Source of the DNA: Acholoe squamosa
Taxonomy: Eukaryota > Annelida > Polychaeta > Phyllodocida > Polynoidae
Length of the DNA stretch: 64,000 nt
Direction: 5' to 3'
Assembly (NCBI GenBank): GCA_949317995.1
Contig: OX439040.1
Coordinates: 74,993,972-75,057,971 of the forward strand
Shown here one piece after another: positions 32,856 to 42,604 of the stretch (positions are counted from its first letter, which is position 1; each line of letters begins with the position of its first letter). The position numbers and the translations under genes are program-made. The notes beneath the pieces are model-generated. The model worked only from the letters and a program-made list of their open reading frames with translations. It had not been told where the DNA came from and did not search any database.

Positions 32856-33340
32856 GACCGGGAGTGTATATGACCGGGAGTGTGTATGACCGGGAGTGTG
32901 TATGACCGGGAGTGTGTATGACCGGGAGTGTGTATGACCGGGAGTGTGTATGACCGGGAGTGTGTATGACCGGGAGTGTGTATGACCGGGAGTGTGTATG
33001 ACCAGGAGTGTGTATGACCGGGATTGTGTATGACCGGGAGTGTGTATGACCGGGAGTGTGTATGACCGGGAGTGTGTATGACCGGGATTGTGTGTATGAC
33101 CGGGAGTGTGTATGACCGGGAGTGTGTATGACCGGGAGTGTGTATGACCGGGAGTGTGTATGACCGGGATTGTGTATGACCGGGAGTGTATATGACCGGG
33201 AGTGTGTATGACCGGGAGTGTGTATGACCAGGAGTGTGTATGACCGGGAGTGTGTATGACCGGGAGTGTATATGACCGGGAGTGTGTATGACCGGGAGTG
33301 TATGACCGGGAGTGTGTATGACCGGGAGTGTGTATATGAC
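32856..33340 (+). repeat. 16-bp minisatellite, array 2
   Basis: About 30 copies of the unit seen at 32036-32606, with the same variant types. It begins directly at the NPE centre (ACCAACCC/TGACCGGGAGTG), which shows where the array joins the element. Confidence 0.95.
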
Positions 33341-33590
33341 CAGGAATGTATAAAGCCTGTATGACCGATATGATGCATAAATATAGTCCATGAAAGCCCC
33401 ATGTTGTCCCTAAAGTGTTAACGTTTTGGGGTGGAGTGATGTAGAGAAAGTTGACAATCTATCCCACCCACACCCAACACCACTAGCCCTTTTACAGGCA
33501 TGCCTAAAGGTCGGTATGATGCACCATTTCAGACTCTTTAACTCTTTATTTATGCTTCATACCCGACCCTCCAGGACTGTACCAACCCTG
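33341..33590 (+). repeat. Non-array half of the ~734-bp duplication, copy 2
   Basis: Near-identical to 32607-32855. After ACCAACCCTG it continues into an intact NPE palindrome instead of another array, so this copy marks the original junction. Confidence 0.9.
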
Positions 33591-33692
33591 TAAGGTCGGT
33601 ATGATGCATGAATGCAGCCCTGGCGAGTTACTCGCCAGGGCTGCATTCATGTATCATGACGACCAATGAGCATTTATGACCTTCAAAGGGTA
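33497..33692. mobile_element. NPE copy with an almost perfect 28-bp palindrome A
   Basis: CATGCCTAAAGGTCGGTATG and a decayed B lead to the centre CCGACCCTCC and then palindrome A at 33601-33657. That is two 28-bp arms around a single T, with one mismatch. The right side has CATGACGACCAATGAGC. This is the cleanest cruciform-forming copy in the window. Confidence 0.85.
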
Positions 33693-33758
33693 ACTAACTA
33701 TAACAATGAATGGTATGACAGCATGGTATGTGTATAGGGTGATGGTTTCCTCCACTCG

Positions 33759-33775
33759 CCACTAGGTGGCAGCAG
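33759..33775 (+). promoter_or_regulatory. CTCF-like motif 1
   Basis: CCACTAGGTGGCAGCAG fits the well-known CTCF core (CCASYAGRKGGCRS). It is repeated 37 bp downstream within a tandem duplication (ATGTAGGACACACA follows both). Occupancy cannot be judged from sequence. Confidence 0.6.
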
Positions 33776-33795
33776 TATGTAGGACACACAACTCA

Positions 33796-33812
33796 CCACT
33801 AGGTGGCAGTAG
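33796..33812 (+). promoter_or_regulatory. CTCF-like motif 2
   Basis: CCACTAGGTGGCAGTAG, second unit of the 37-bp tandem pair, same orientation as the first. Confidence 0.6.
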
Positions 33813-34014
33813 TATGTAGGACACACATTCCTCCTGTGTGTATGGGGTCAGGAGGACCACGCCCCCATGGATCTATGTCTCACTCAGACTACTGTGAATG
33901 TGTGCCCCATGTATAGGCTGGTACAGCATTGAATAAATGTGTTCTGTAATACCGTACTACCTCACATAAATAAGGACCATAAAAGGTGCACCCAGCAAGG
34001 GCTTAGTATGGACG
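33813..34014. other. No gene seen
   Basis: No supported feature. Confidence 0.3.
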
Positions 34015-34165
34015 TCCTGTTGGTCCACCATTTTGAATTTTGCTGGTTGAGGTAGACCCTATTGATAAGACATGCCATGATGGGTACCTTGTCCCAGGGT
34101 AACACCCACTTCCAGGGACATACTGGTCCCATGTTATCAGTTCTTATCAGTGCATGTCGCCAGAA
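34015..34165 (+). repeat. F7 dispersed repeat, copy 2
   Basis: CATTTTGAATTTTGCTGGTT, GGGTAACACCCACTTCCAGG and TATCAGTGCATGTCGCC match the copy at 27255-27418 in order and spacing. Confidence 0.65.
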
Positions 34166-34224
34166 CCAGCACCAGACCCGCTTCCAGCCAATAAGGCATT
34201 CCCTGGGTTAAAGGAGAAGGTATA

Positions 34225-34345
34225 TGAGTGTAGTTAGGGGTAAAAAAAAACTCGCTTGTGCCCCCCCCCTGACCAAATCTTCTTGGCTGTGCCGCCCCCC
34301 CCCCCTAGACCACCCGTTCTGGATCCGGCCCTGAGTGCATGATCA
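34225..34345. repeat. C-run-bearing repeat, possible MITE remnant
   Basis: Two C-runs (near 34260 and 34290) are followed by TTCTGGATCCGGCCCTGAGT, which resembles the GGATCC-type end of the short elements at 3254 and 25349. Confidence 0.35.
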
Positions 34346-36060
34346 GGTGATGCTTATCCTCAGCCTAAACATATACGTGAAGTACTAGGTATTTAAATAT
34401 ATGGACCCTATATGGACCCTATAGCAGGCAAAACCCAAAGAGGGAGAATTGTGCCAGGGGCCTGACAGTAGCATATCTATAGTGGTGTCCACCTGTTGTT
34501 TTGTGACAAACAGACACACAGCCTAACTCAAAGGTCCGCTATAGTGTTCACCCCTCCAGGATAATGGTTCTAGCTTTGTGGCCCTTGCTCGTCAACTCTT
34601 CTATGGCTCGGACACTTGTTGTAAGAGGTAAAGCCTTCAAACTTTGGAGTATTGTAGACTTTGTTCAGTGAAATGAGTTCACAGTTTATGGTTAGAAGGC
34701 CAAGTTCCAAAATATCCAGGTCAAGTGTAGGGATAGAGTAAAGAATACCCTACTTGACTGTCACCTGAGACGAGTAACTCACAGGGACTATACACGCATG
34801 CACCACATTGAACTCAATAATTATGACTCTTGACATTTGCTGGGCAGTAGACCCTCCACTGAATTGGCATGATTAGGTTCATCTGACATCGGGACAACAA
34901 CATAAACCTTTAGGAATCGATCATACTGTCCCTTAGATAGTGAACAGATATAAGTTAGTTCAGGATGATACACATCGAAATAAAATACAGTGCAGATGGG
35001 CTTAGGAGCTAGGTTTTACAATAGGCCTATACACATATAACCAAAGAAAAGCAGAGAACCATGGCAAAAGTCCAATTGTGCTACTAACTGGGATTAGTAT
35101 TGGCCAAGGTCCAGGCCCAGTACAAAGGGAGGGCCGTGAGCGCTGTCAAAGTTTGGGTCAAGGTCGGGGGAGGACCTATTGTTAGCACCACTAGGTCAAC
35201 TCATGGAATTTGGGTCAAACTAAAAGAAGCACAAAATGGATAGTTAGAAAATATAGAATAGAGAGAGAAAAGGGATACCTCACTGTTGCGAATCCACTCT
35301 CACCTGTGTCTATGTGGTAGTGCATTCTACGGCATTTAGCTCTAGAGCTCAGATGAACTTCTAAACTGATTGAGTGCCAATTTTGCAAAGTGAGTCAAGC
35401 AGTGCCTCAAGCAGTGCCTTTTGGATTTCTACATGACTAGGAAACCAAGTAGAGCAGTGTTAATCTTATAGGGAAGTTGATCAACATGAGCTGTGGCCCC
35501 TCTCTCTATGATGCTACATGTACCATCTGTTGTTTAAAAACTGAAATAGTGCAATACATTTCCTGTGCATATTTCCTATTGTATTCCTGATGCTATGTAT
35601 CCTACGATACCAAAACAAAGTTGGGCATCCGACATGTCGAGGTCTAGTAAGGTGATTTGGCTTCCCAAGACTTGTAGAAAACCAAAAGGCATTGCAGGAT
35701 TTATGCAAATTGACACTCAAATACCTCTGGGCTGATAGGTCAATTTCAAAGTAAGGGACAAATCCCGGGGAGGATGGATTACGTTGTCTTCCTCATCTCA
35801 GCATTACATCTTAAGGGCTTTCCGAGACCTAACTTTCCTAGATGCAAAGGTATATTTAAGGAGTATTTCGGAAAGTTTTCTGCTCAGTCACTTTCACCCC
35901 TGTGGGTCAAAAACGCATGTGTTTTGCTCTCATAATTTCTGACCTATGAATAATACATTGCAAATTAAAGGTCGATATCGGGGAGAAACAAGGGATATTT
36001 CAGTAATACCCCGTGGTGAAACTACATGTAGTAATATCCTCATTCTGATGTGTGGTAAGT
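34346..36060. other. No gene seen (1.7 kb)
   Basis: It contains a very degenerate NPE scrap (CACCTGAGACGAGTAACTC, near 34763). The frame at 35514-35720 on the - strand has no domain. Nothing else supported. Confidence 0.35.
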
Positions 36061-36074
36061 GGCGCCACCTGGTG
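36061..36074 (-). promoter_or_regulatory. CTCF-like motif on the - strand
   Basis: GGCGCCACCTGGTG reads CACCAGGTGGCGCC on the - strand, a good CTCF core. It is opposite in orientation to most of the others in the window. Confidence 0.5.
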
Positions 36075-36590
36075 AGTTTTTGCTGATCTGTGGAGTGAAA
36101 CTCCCACCGTCCTGCCCCTGTGTGGCAGTTTAATGTACTAAACTGACTGAGACAGAGATGTTGTCAAAGGCAAATTGCTTTGTATTAGTGTGGTCCCCCA
36201 TGTGTCTCAGAGGATACGTGGTAGATCTAGACACAATTGTTGGATTAATGATGATACTGAAATTAATTATTAAAAGGCAATGCCTTAGAGTCCACTTACC
36301 AGCTATTGATTTTACCTATCGTAATTTTAAAAGCAATATACTAGCTAATTCCGTAATAGATTTTCCCTTTTTTTCCAGATTTCCCACATTTCTCAGAAAT
36401 TTTCCTGCATAAACAGTTTGATCGTATGAGCCCCCTTTTTTTTATCAACAATTTTTGTTTGTTCTCTATTCAATACCCATTTGATATAAGACTTTCAGGT
36501 AGAAAACATATATAAACTAAGTCACCTTAAAAAGAAAAGAAAGTATGTACATGTATTCCTTCCGAGCTATGCTATAGCGTTGCTTTCCCA
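36075..36590. other. No gene seen
   Basis: AT-rich; the frame at 36158-36412 has no domain or splice support. Confidence 0.3.
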
Positions 36591-36596
36591 TTTCGA

Positions 36597-36610
36597 CACT
36601 AGGTGGCGCC
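36597..36610 (+). promoter_or_regulatory. CTCF-like motif, partly palindromic
   Basis: CACTAGGTGGCGCC, continuing into ACC so that GGTGGCGCCACC is a palindrome. It stands after TTTCGA, as does the next motif. Confidence 0.55.
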
Positions 36611-36636
36611 ACCATGCCTCTCGCTGCCATTTTCGA

Positions 36637-36650
36637 CACTAGGGGGCACC
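36637..36650 (+). promoter_or_regulatory. CTCF-like motif, 40 bp after the previous one
   Basis: CACTAGGGGGCACC after CATTTTCGA. It forms a 40-bp spaced pair with 36597. Confidence 0.55.
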
Positions 36651-37054
36651 GCCTTTGGTGTAATGTCATTACTCGCCACACGGTAGCAGCACTGCGCCTG
36701 TTCTACCACTGAGCCTGACGGACTCCAACACTGGAGCACGTCCTCAGAGTCAGACGGTGGTTTATTCGTGGACATGTATCTATAAGGCACGTGTATTGAG
36801 TAAATTACTGTGCATGGTTGACTTCTTTTGCTTATACCAGGAAGTCGCAGACGTGATTCTAATTTTTACACACAATAATTTTAGAATCTGCACAAAGTCA
36901 GCAGTGTGAAAAACGTGGGGCAATGACCAACATAACGTTAGGAACTCAATGTCGTGTGTGGGCGTGGAGGATGGGTTGGAAAAAAATGATAAAACAAAGC
37001 TCACAATTTGCTGACAATAAATAAAGCCGACTCATTCCTATGTATATGATGACT
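36651..37054. other. No gene supported
   Basis: The - strand reads GGCTCAGTGGTAGAAC near 36710, a tRNA A-box-like word without a B-box or cloverleaf. Otherwise unremarkable. Confidence 0.3.
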
Positions 37055-37265
37055 TCGGCCCTCTAGTTCAGGTGCTCTTATAATGTATCAATATAGCCTA
37101 TGGTGTCTGCCTGACATTATGCATCGTGCTGACCCTGCAGGAATGTATCAATCCTACCATGTCGGCATGATGCATGAATGCAGTCCTGGCGAGTTACTAG
37201 CCAGGGCTGCATTCATGCATCATGACGACCAAGGGATACCATGGTTTTATGATCCTTAAAGTTTA
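37055..37265. mobile_element. NPE copy
   Basis: A decayed left part, then the centre GCTGACCCTGCAGGAATG. Palindrome A is nearly perfect (GCATGAATGCAGTCCTGGCG / TAGCCAGGGCTGCATTCATG). The right end is decayed (CCTTAAAGTTTAAAG). Confidence 0.75.
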
Positions 37266-37359
37266 AAGCATAAATCTAACCAGCCCACATGCCCTGAATA
37301 CATTCCCAGAAACGATTCCACCACCACTCCTCAACTTTCTACTCACCGTAAAACCACAC

Positions 37360-37450
37360 GTATAAGCCATGGATCATTTCAGAGGCCTACTGCATGAAGA
37401 GCTCTCATGGAATCTTCCTGCAGTCAGAGTGCGGCTTATAGAAGGGGGTG
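37360..37450. repeat. F4 'tataagccgc' repeat with mirrored ends
   Basis: ACACGTATAAGCCATGG on the left faces GTGCGGCTTATAGAAGG on the right, with TTTCAGAGGCCTACTGC between. An inverted copy of the F4 repeat. Confidence 0.55.
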
Positions 37451-37823
37451 GTGCTATACTATAGAACACTAGTAGTCCATTCATTTCACGGGGTTGCCTT
37501 ACCCTATTCAATGTAATTAGCCCATAGTGTGGTTAAAGTGCTAAAGTGTATGACCCATACTTAAAAATGTATTTGGCTCAAAACCTCAAGGTTTCTGGTC
37601 ATTTCTAGACTTAAATGTGATCTACAACTGTGGCTATCATTATTCAGGTATGTGCGCTCTTAACGTTGAATATGATATAAAGCTTTTATTTTAAGATAAG
37701 ACTAGAAAGTGCGTATATACGTGAGGTTTTATGACACACCTCATTGCTCATGCCAGGCACATGGCCGATTTAGTAGGAAGCATTTTCTTACAAATCACGG
37801 CGGCTTGGTGGTCGAGTTAGACC
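37451..37823. other. No gene supported
   Basis: Possible 5' region of the candidate at 37824; a TATAAAG word lies near 37676. No firm feature. Confidence 0.3.
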
Positions 37824-37875
37824 ATGGCGGTGACAAAACACGACCAATTTGTGAGGAAATTCAGGCAACCACATG
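37824..37875 (+). CDS. Candidate first coding exon (unknown gene), weak
   Basis: ATGGCGGTGACAAAACAC begins in a good start context (AGACCATGG) and reads MAVTKHDQFVRKFRQPH. It reaches a usable donor (CATG/GTACGT), ending in phase 1. Joining it straight to 42539 would hit a stop after 13 codons, so it does not pair with that exon directly. Without the donor the frame runs on about 25 codons to a stop. This could be chance. Confidence 0.2.
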
Positions 37876-38419
37876 GTACGTATAGGAGGGACGGGGGCCC
37901 GCACCTGTTGTGTCTATACATACAGGTATGGATAGGTATAGGAATGGCCTGACATGGGCTCATATATAGGACATGGAAGGCAGAAGCTGTTTCAAAAACA
38001 TAGGGGATTTTAGGATGTTCCAAAGACATAGGGAATTTTAGGTATAACTCATTTGATTTTAAATACACCGTGTGCATGTGTTCGTATACCTACTTAGATA
38101 CGTTAAACGTTTACACTGTTAGTGTTATTGCACTGGGGTGAGGCCCTTTAAGTAGTACTCCCAATAATGGGAAGGTCCTCATTAAGCTTACAGGTGCAAA
38201 ATAAAGGTGCCCCAACCGAGACCCTTGGTCCGCCGATTGAAAAGTAGGTTCCTATGCCTCTGTTGAAGTGGCAGATCCTAGTTTTTGAAAGGGTTGCAAT
38301 TGCGCGCTATGTGGAAAATCGCTTCCCATTTTTGCGATGAATTTCGCGATCAGATTTCCAATAAACTTGAGTGGAAGCCTATAATAACAGATGATACTCA
38401 CACCACAGTTACCTGCAAT
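37876..38419. other. No gene seen
   Basis: A short direct repeat (AAACATAGGGGATTTTAGG / AAGACATAGGGAATTTTAGG near 37995 and 38023). No other pattern. Confidence 0.3.
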
Positions 38420-38545
38420 GGAAAGTGTAGTCGCCAGTACTGCATTGATCAACCCCATGGGTTATTGTGATGTATGTATTCCCTGGCAAATTCAGACTCG
38501 GCAGAGGTACAGTCATGCATCATATCAACAGATGGGCACAATGAG
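38420..38545. mobile_element. Degenerate NPE fragment
   Basis: GTCGCCAGTACTGCATTGAT, GTGATGTATGTATTCCCTGG and ACAGTCATGCATCATATC are decayed B and A arms. Confidence 0.45.
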
Positions 38546-39205
38546 ATGAAATCCAAAAACCGATTCCATCCCACACACATTGCCTGAATCGTGGATCTTC
38601 TCCTTAAGGTAGTGTTCATTTAGTGTTGATTAATTACCTAAAGGAGGAAAGAGGCGGGGGTATAGAAAGCAAGGTGCAGCACACGTGTTAAGACACCCTC
38701 AATCTATGTTTACTAAATTAGTAGGGACAGCGTCGTAATGTGGCAGAGAAAGGCGATGCTTGCGTGTCAAGTCTTTCTATCCCAGAGGAAAAACTACAAG
38801 TAATTTGCCTATTTGAAATCCACCTTTTTATCAGTCATGAACGCTTTCTTGGATAACAATCATGTTTTGGAGATTTTGTTTTTGCTTGATATTTTTTTTT
38901 TCTTGGATTCTAAAGAACAATTGACATCCATGGCTTGGTTGGATGAAAAATGGGGCTTAGGGGGTTGATCAGAGTTTGAATTCCCATGTTTTCAATTTCA
39001 GCTTGAGTTAGAAACCACTGAGGCATATCAAACATCCAAAGATCAATGGAGTGGAGAGAAAAGAATTGAGGAATCTAGAGAAAAAAAGAGATATATAACC
39101 AAATGCCAGAAAACAGCCTTGGGGGTTAGAATATGATCTATAAAAACGCGCTTCAATGCGTTATCATCCTAATTTTCTCTGCCCTTTACTTGTAGTTGGT
39201 TAAAA
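38546..39205. other. No gene seen
   Basis: AT-rich, no supported feature. Confidence 0.35.
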
Positions 39206-39442
39206 CCCCTTTAGGACAGCTTTGATGCATTATACCCACTGTCTGTCATAATGCAAGCAGTGCATGTCAACCTGCTTTGGCTGCATTCATGCATCATACC
39301 AGTTGTATTAGGGGTTGATGCACCCCGGAAGGGTTGGCATGATGCGCCAATGAAGTGCTGGCGAGCAGACTCGCCAGCACTTCATGTGTGCATCATGCTG
39401 ACCAGGGAACATGAACCAATCGAGGCATCATGCCGCCCTAAA
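39206..39442. mobile_element. NPE copy with beta-type right end
   Basis: Left end CCCCTTTAGGACAGC, TTTGATGCATTATACCC. Palindrome A is decayed, the centre reads GGGGTTGATGCACCCCGGAA, and palindrome B is nearly perfect (CCAATGAAGTGCTGGCGAGC / GACTCGCCAGCACTTCATG). The right side reads GACCAGGGAACATGAACC and GAGGCATCATGCCGCC. Confidence 0.8.
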
Positions 39443-39766
39443 AGATATAACTGTCTTGGACTCGGTGGCAGGGCCAGGTATAGCCTTGTGGTATATGTCC
39501 CACTGCATGCCTCACTGCCCCCATTCTCTGAGGGCCCAACCACATGTGGGGGGGGGGGGGGGCCTTGCACGCCCCTGTGACGTCATTGTGACGTCACATT
39601 ACCTACGCCATGAGTTGTGCAGAGAATAATTGTCAAATTATGAAAGGAAGACTTGCTCAGAATGGGACAGGCCAGGGACTGGGCGATAATGGAATCAAGG
39701 ACCCAAACTGGTGGAACCACTGGCTTATGTGGAAGGATGGGTGGGCGGGGGAGGGTTAAACATTAA
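39443..39766. other. No gene seen; G-run; TTAA at the end
   Basis: A G-run near 39548 is followed by CGCCCCTGTGACGTCATTG, which holds a CRE-type TGACGTCA, and by a second TGACGTCA 11 bp on. No gene model attaches to it. Confidence 0.3.
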
Positions 39767-39999
39767 CCCTTTAAGGACCCAGGGTATAAGCTTGGCATGA
39801 TGCGCCAATGCATTATTAATGTTATTGACAACTGAGTAGTGTATTTATGTATCATGGCGGGCATTAAGGGGATGTATCAATCTTATATGGTTAGCATGAT
39901 GCATGAATGCAGCCTGGTGCCTGGTCCAGTGCTGCATTCATGCATCATGACTAAAAACTTGCATGATGCATAAATGCATGGTTTGCAAACCTTAAATGG
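39767..39999. mobile_element. NPE copy flanked by TTAA on both sides
   Basis: It begins CCCTTTAAGGACCCAGGG and ends CAAACCTTAAATGG, with TTAA immediately outside at 39763-39766 and 40000-40003. It holds a decayed B region and a palindrome A (GCATGATGCATGAATGCAGC / AGTGCTGCATTCATGCATC) with a short turn. It is the best evidence for the target-site type of the family. Confidence 0.8.
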
Positions 40000-40003
40000 T
40001 TAA

Positions 40004-41084
40004 CAATGTGAAGTGATTTGATTCAAAGGGCGGGAGGAGAATATTGAAGAAGTGCGTGCGTGTGAAGGATATAAAATAACCCTGCGCCTCAACGGAAAAT
40101 AAAATAAAATTTATGAAAGTTTTAAGAAGGAGAAAGGCTTTTAGAAGAGGGTGGGGACATGAGGGGTGGATTTTCCTTTATAGAAGCACATGAACTATGT
40201 GTTTAGATTGGCTCTATGTTCAGCTGAACGATTTTGGTGTTTCGTGCTTAACTGAACGATTCCAGAATGGTGTATCTTCAAATATTATGTACCTGTGTAA
40301 AGGTATTCAATGAGAAAATGCAGCATTTTTCAGCAATGTAAATTTTCAGAATTCAGTTAATTGTTCAGTCAAAAGCTTTTTAGGTTATATGTCTACACAT
40401 TTCTTAAATGTTTTCCATGTGTTGTTTATATATCATACATGCAATCCCCTCAGTTTTCTCAGCTTTCTCAGTTATTTTCTCGAAGATCCACCTGGGTCGA
40501 TCTCGTGATTCGCCCAGATCCAATGAGATCTCATCTTATCATTTGATGGTTTTGCATCATATATACTAGACTCTTTTGGGGAAAAATCTCCACACATCTG
40601 AGAGGAACTTTTTTCCATATCTGCCCGACCTTGGATGTGATTATTTCCCACTTCTCATCGCATTTAGATCCAACAGAAAACTTCAAACTATACATTCCCA
40701 GTCTGACTCTGTTTGGGCAATGTTGTACTAATAATCAATTTTACAGATCTTAGCAAGTATCTGTTAAAACGAACAGAAATGGCTAGGAGCTTCTTCAGTA
40801 TAAATATTATATCTGGTCTCCCTTCTTCACCTGTCTTTTCACACCTTTCCCTTTACACCTGATAGAAGCGCCCAGTAGTGATGTTGTCACTTGTAGATAG
40901 AAGTTTATACCATGTGGAGATGTCGCACCACTCTGCTAAAAGCCTATTTTAAGTGAAGTATGGCACATCCCCTGATGATTGGTGAGGTGCCAAGGAGAAT
41001 AGGTTAACCATATGTCCTGTAATGGGTCACCGTTTCTCCTAAGCTCCTCAAATATGTAGGCCTACTGTCATAGTGTATGTAATA
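40004..41084. other. No gene seen (1.1 kb)
   Basis: AT-rich with short spurious frames; no supported feature. Confidence 0.35.
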
Positions 41085-41116
41085 CATAGACGCATCATGT
41101 GCATGAACTTAGAGGG
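41085..41116. mobile_element. NPE right-end scrap ending at TTAA
   Basis: GACGCATCATGTGCATGAAC, then TTAGAGGG with TTAA at 41117-41120. Confidence 0.4.
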
Positions 41117-41120
41117 TTAA

Positions 41121-41629
41121 AAAGTGGCTGAATTTATTGTTGTGCAATATCCTAGATAGGGGGCTAAAACTGAGGATAGGGGTAATTTCCACATGTGGGC
41201 TCGTTCATAAACTCTAGCTGACAATGGGTGGCGATCATTTATAGAAGCTGAGTATTGGTATGTGTCAGATTCTACTAACTGCCATATGCCCATCTTAAAT
41301 CTTTTTTCCAACCCTATTTAGTTGAAGGGTCTTTGCAGTATATTTGGGATTCACCCCCAGGCATTTTAGGATAAAGAAAATTCCATATTCTGTATAAAGA
41401 TTTTCTATGTGAGAGGCGTCTTCCACGATTCATATAAGAGAGTAAGACCAATGAGTCTAAAATTGATATGATAACAATAGTTTGGATGGGGCGTCTTCAA
41501 AGACATTCCCTGGCCCGAGGGGGACCTAAGGACGTTTGGTTTTCGTTTGTACTGGCAGGAAGAGAAATGTAGCCCCTCTGGTGCCACAATTTAAAGAAAT
41601 GCATTAAAATATTAGGCCAATTTATTGCA
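41121..41629. other. No gene seen
   Basis: No supported feature. Confidence 0.3.
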
Positions 41630-41785
41630 TGGCTACAACTCTTGCTGCTGATACAGTTATACATTCATGCCTCGTTCTGGCCATTGAGGATTGATACTTT
41701 CCTGGGGGTCATGATGATTGCTAGTACACACAAGCACAGCATTGGTGCATGTACCCAGCATTATGTGGCCCTTTTGGGGTTAAGT
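41630..41785. mobile_element. Degenerate NPE fragment
   Basis: CATTCATGCCTCGTTCTGGCC, GGATTGATACTTTCCTGGGG, GCACAGCATTGGTGCATG and GGCCCTTTTGGGGTTAAG follow the order A return arm, centre, B return arm, right end. Confidence 0.5.
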
Positions 41786-42181
41786 CTGCAAGGTGTCTGG
41801 ACTGGTCATCGTGTGGCGACCTTAAGATGGATTGTTTATTATTGGGCATTAGGCCGTGCCCTATATGGATGTGTTATGGGGTCCTGAGAGTTACAGTAGT
41901 GGTAGTGGCCTGGGGAGGTTGATAAGGGTGCGATGCTCTTTGCTCCTGGAATATTCCTGCTAGATGTCTTATCCATAATCTCCCCATATCCCCTATGAGA
42001 TACATATATTATATACTCATTTTCTAATTAAACCCATGGGTGCCGGAAATGTGTCATTGTTGAAGAGTTTGGGTCATCACAACAATGACCTAAGGTGGTA
42101 AATTGTGGTGCTTTCACTTTTGCAGTGTAATGTAATATCTAGCAAAACAAGGAAGTGAACCAAAGGTATTACCACATATTG
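41786..42181. other. No gene seen
   Basis: No supported feature. Confidence 0.3.
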
Positions 42182-42418
42182 TCGCCTTAGTGCAAGAAGG
42201 TTGTAACTGCATTTCAGGTTTTGCAGGAGAGGCAAAAGAAGTGTTCCACTTACTAAAGCACAAAGTGGAAACAGCAGCACACTGGGGACTGCAAGCACAC
42301 ATAACATAGACAGAGCTTCAGTACCTTCATAGTAGCTTGATAACAGTTAATCATACATTTTAAAAGCAGAACTCATTTTTGCCAAAATGTCAGTTACAAT
42401 CTTCTTGCACTAAGGCGA
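42182..42418. mobile_element. 237-bp inverted-repeat MITE
   Basis: The left end TCGCCTTAGTGCAAGAAGG plus TTGTAACTG mirrors the right end CAGTTACAAT plus CTTCTTGCACTAAGGCGA over about 28 bp with one mismatch. The 180-bp inside has no coding potential. It ends 120 bp before the exon at 42539, within the putative intron. Superfamily not assigned. Confidence 0.8.
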
Positions 42419-42538
42419 GGATATACACATCCATATATCCTCTTTATAGAGAGCCATTCGAATGATACAAATGTACTAAGAATGTTAAACTATCCCATAC
42501 CTTCATTTTCAACTAAATCATTTCTTTTCTTCCAACAG

Positions 42539-42604
42539 AAACTCCTGAGACAAGCAGTGAACCACATGTCCTTGGCTAGACCTGCCCCCTACCGGAGTTT
42601 CCAG
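42539..42604 (+). CDS. Candidate internal exon, phase 0-0 (unknown gene)
   Basis: 66 bp with a strong acceptor (TTTCTTTTCTTCCAACAG) and a strong donor (TTCCAG/GTAAGAT). Only one frame is open, KLLRQAVNHMSLARPAPYRS then FQ. It is in phase 0 and symmetric, so it could be skipped without a frameshift. The exon at 15837 ends in phase 1 and would run into a stop here, so a missing exon is needed, or this belongs to another + strand gene. I do not recognise the peptide. Confidence 0.5.

Noticed and set aside
20779-33340. CRISPR-like arrays
   Set aside because: The tandem arrays have no spacers of varied sequence, and the DNA is animal-like; they are minisatellites.
31814-33402. Long - strand frames rich in HTPGHTHSRSYT-type repeats
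   Set aside because: Produced by the 16-bp minisatellite: its three-unit (48-bp) period gives a repeating peptide. NPE scraps start the frames. Not a gene.
36613-36711. Start codon in ideal context (GCCACCATG) with a 32-codon frame
   Set aside because: The context is part of the palindromic CTCF-like motif; frame is short and has no donor or domain.
36660-36760. - strand tRNA-like A-box (GGCTCAGTGGTAGAAC)
   Set aside because: No B-box, anticodon arm or acceptor pairing could be found; not called as tRNA or SINE.
39570-39605. Two CRE-type TGACGTCA words as a promoter
   Set aside because: No other promoter motif, CpG island or exon nearby; could be chance within a small duplication.
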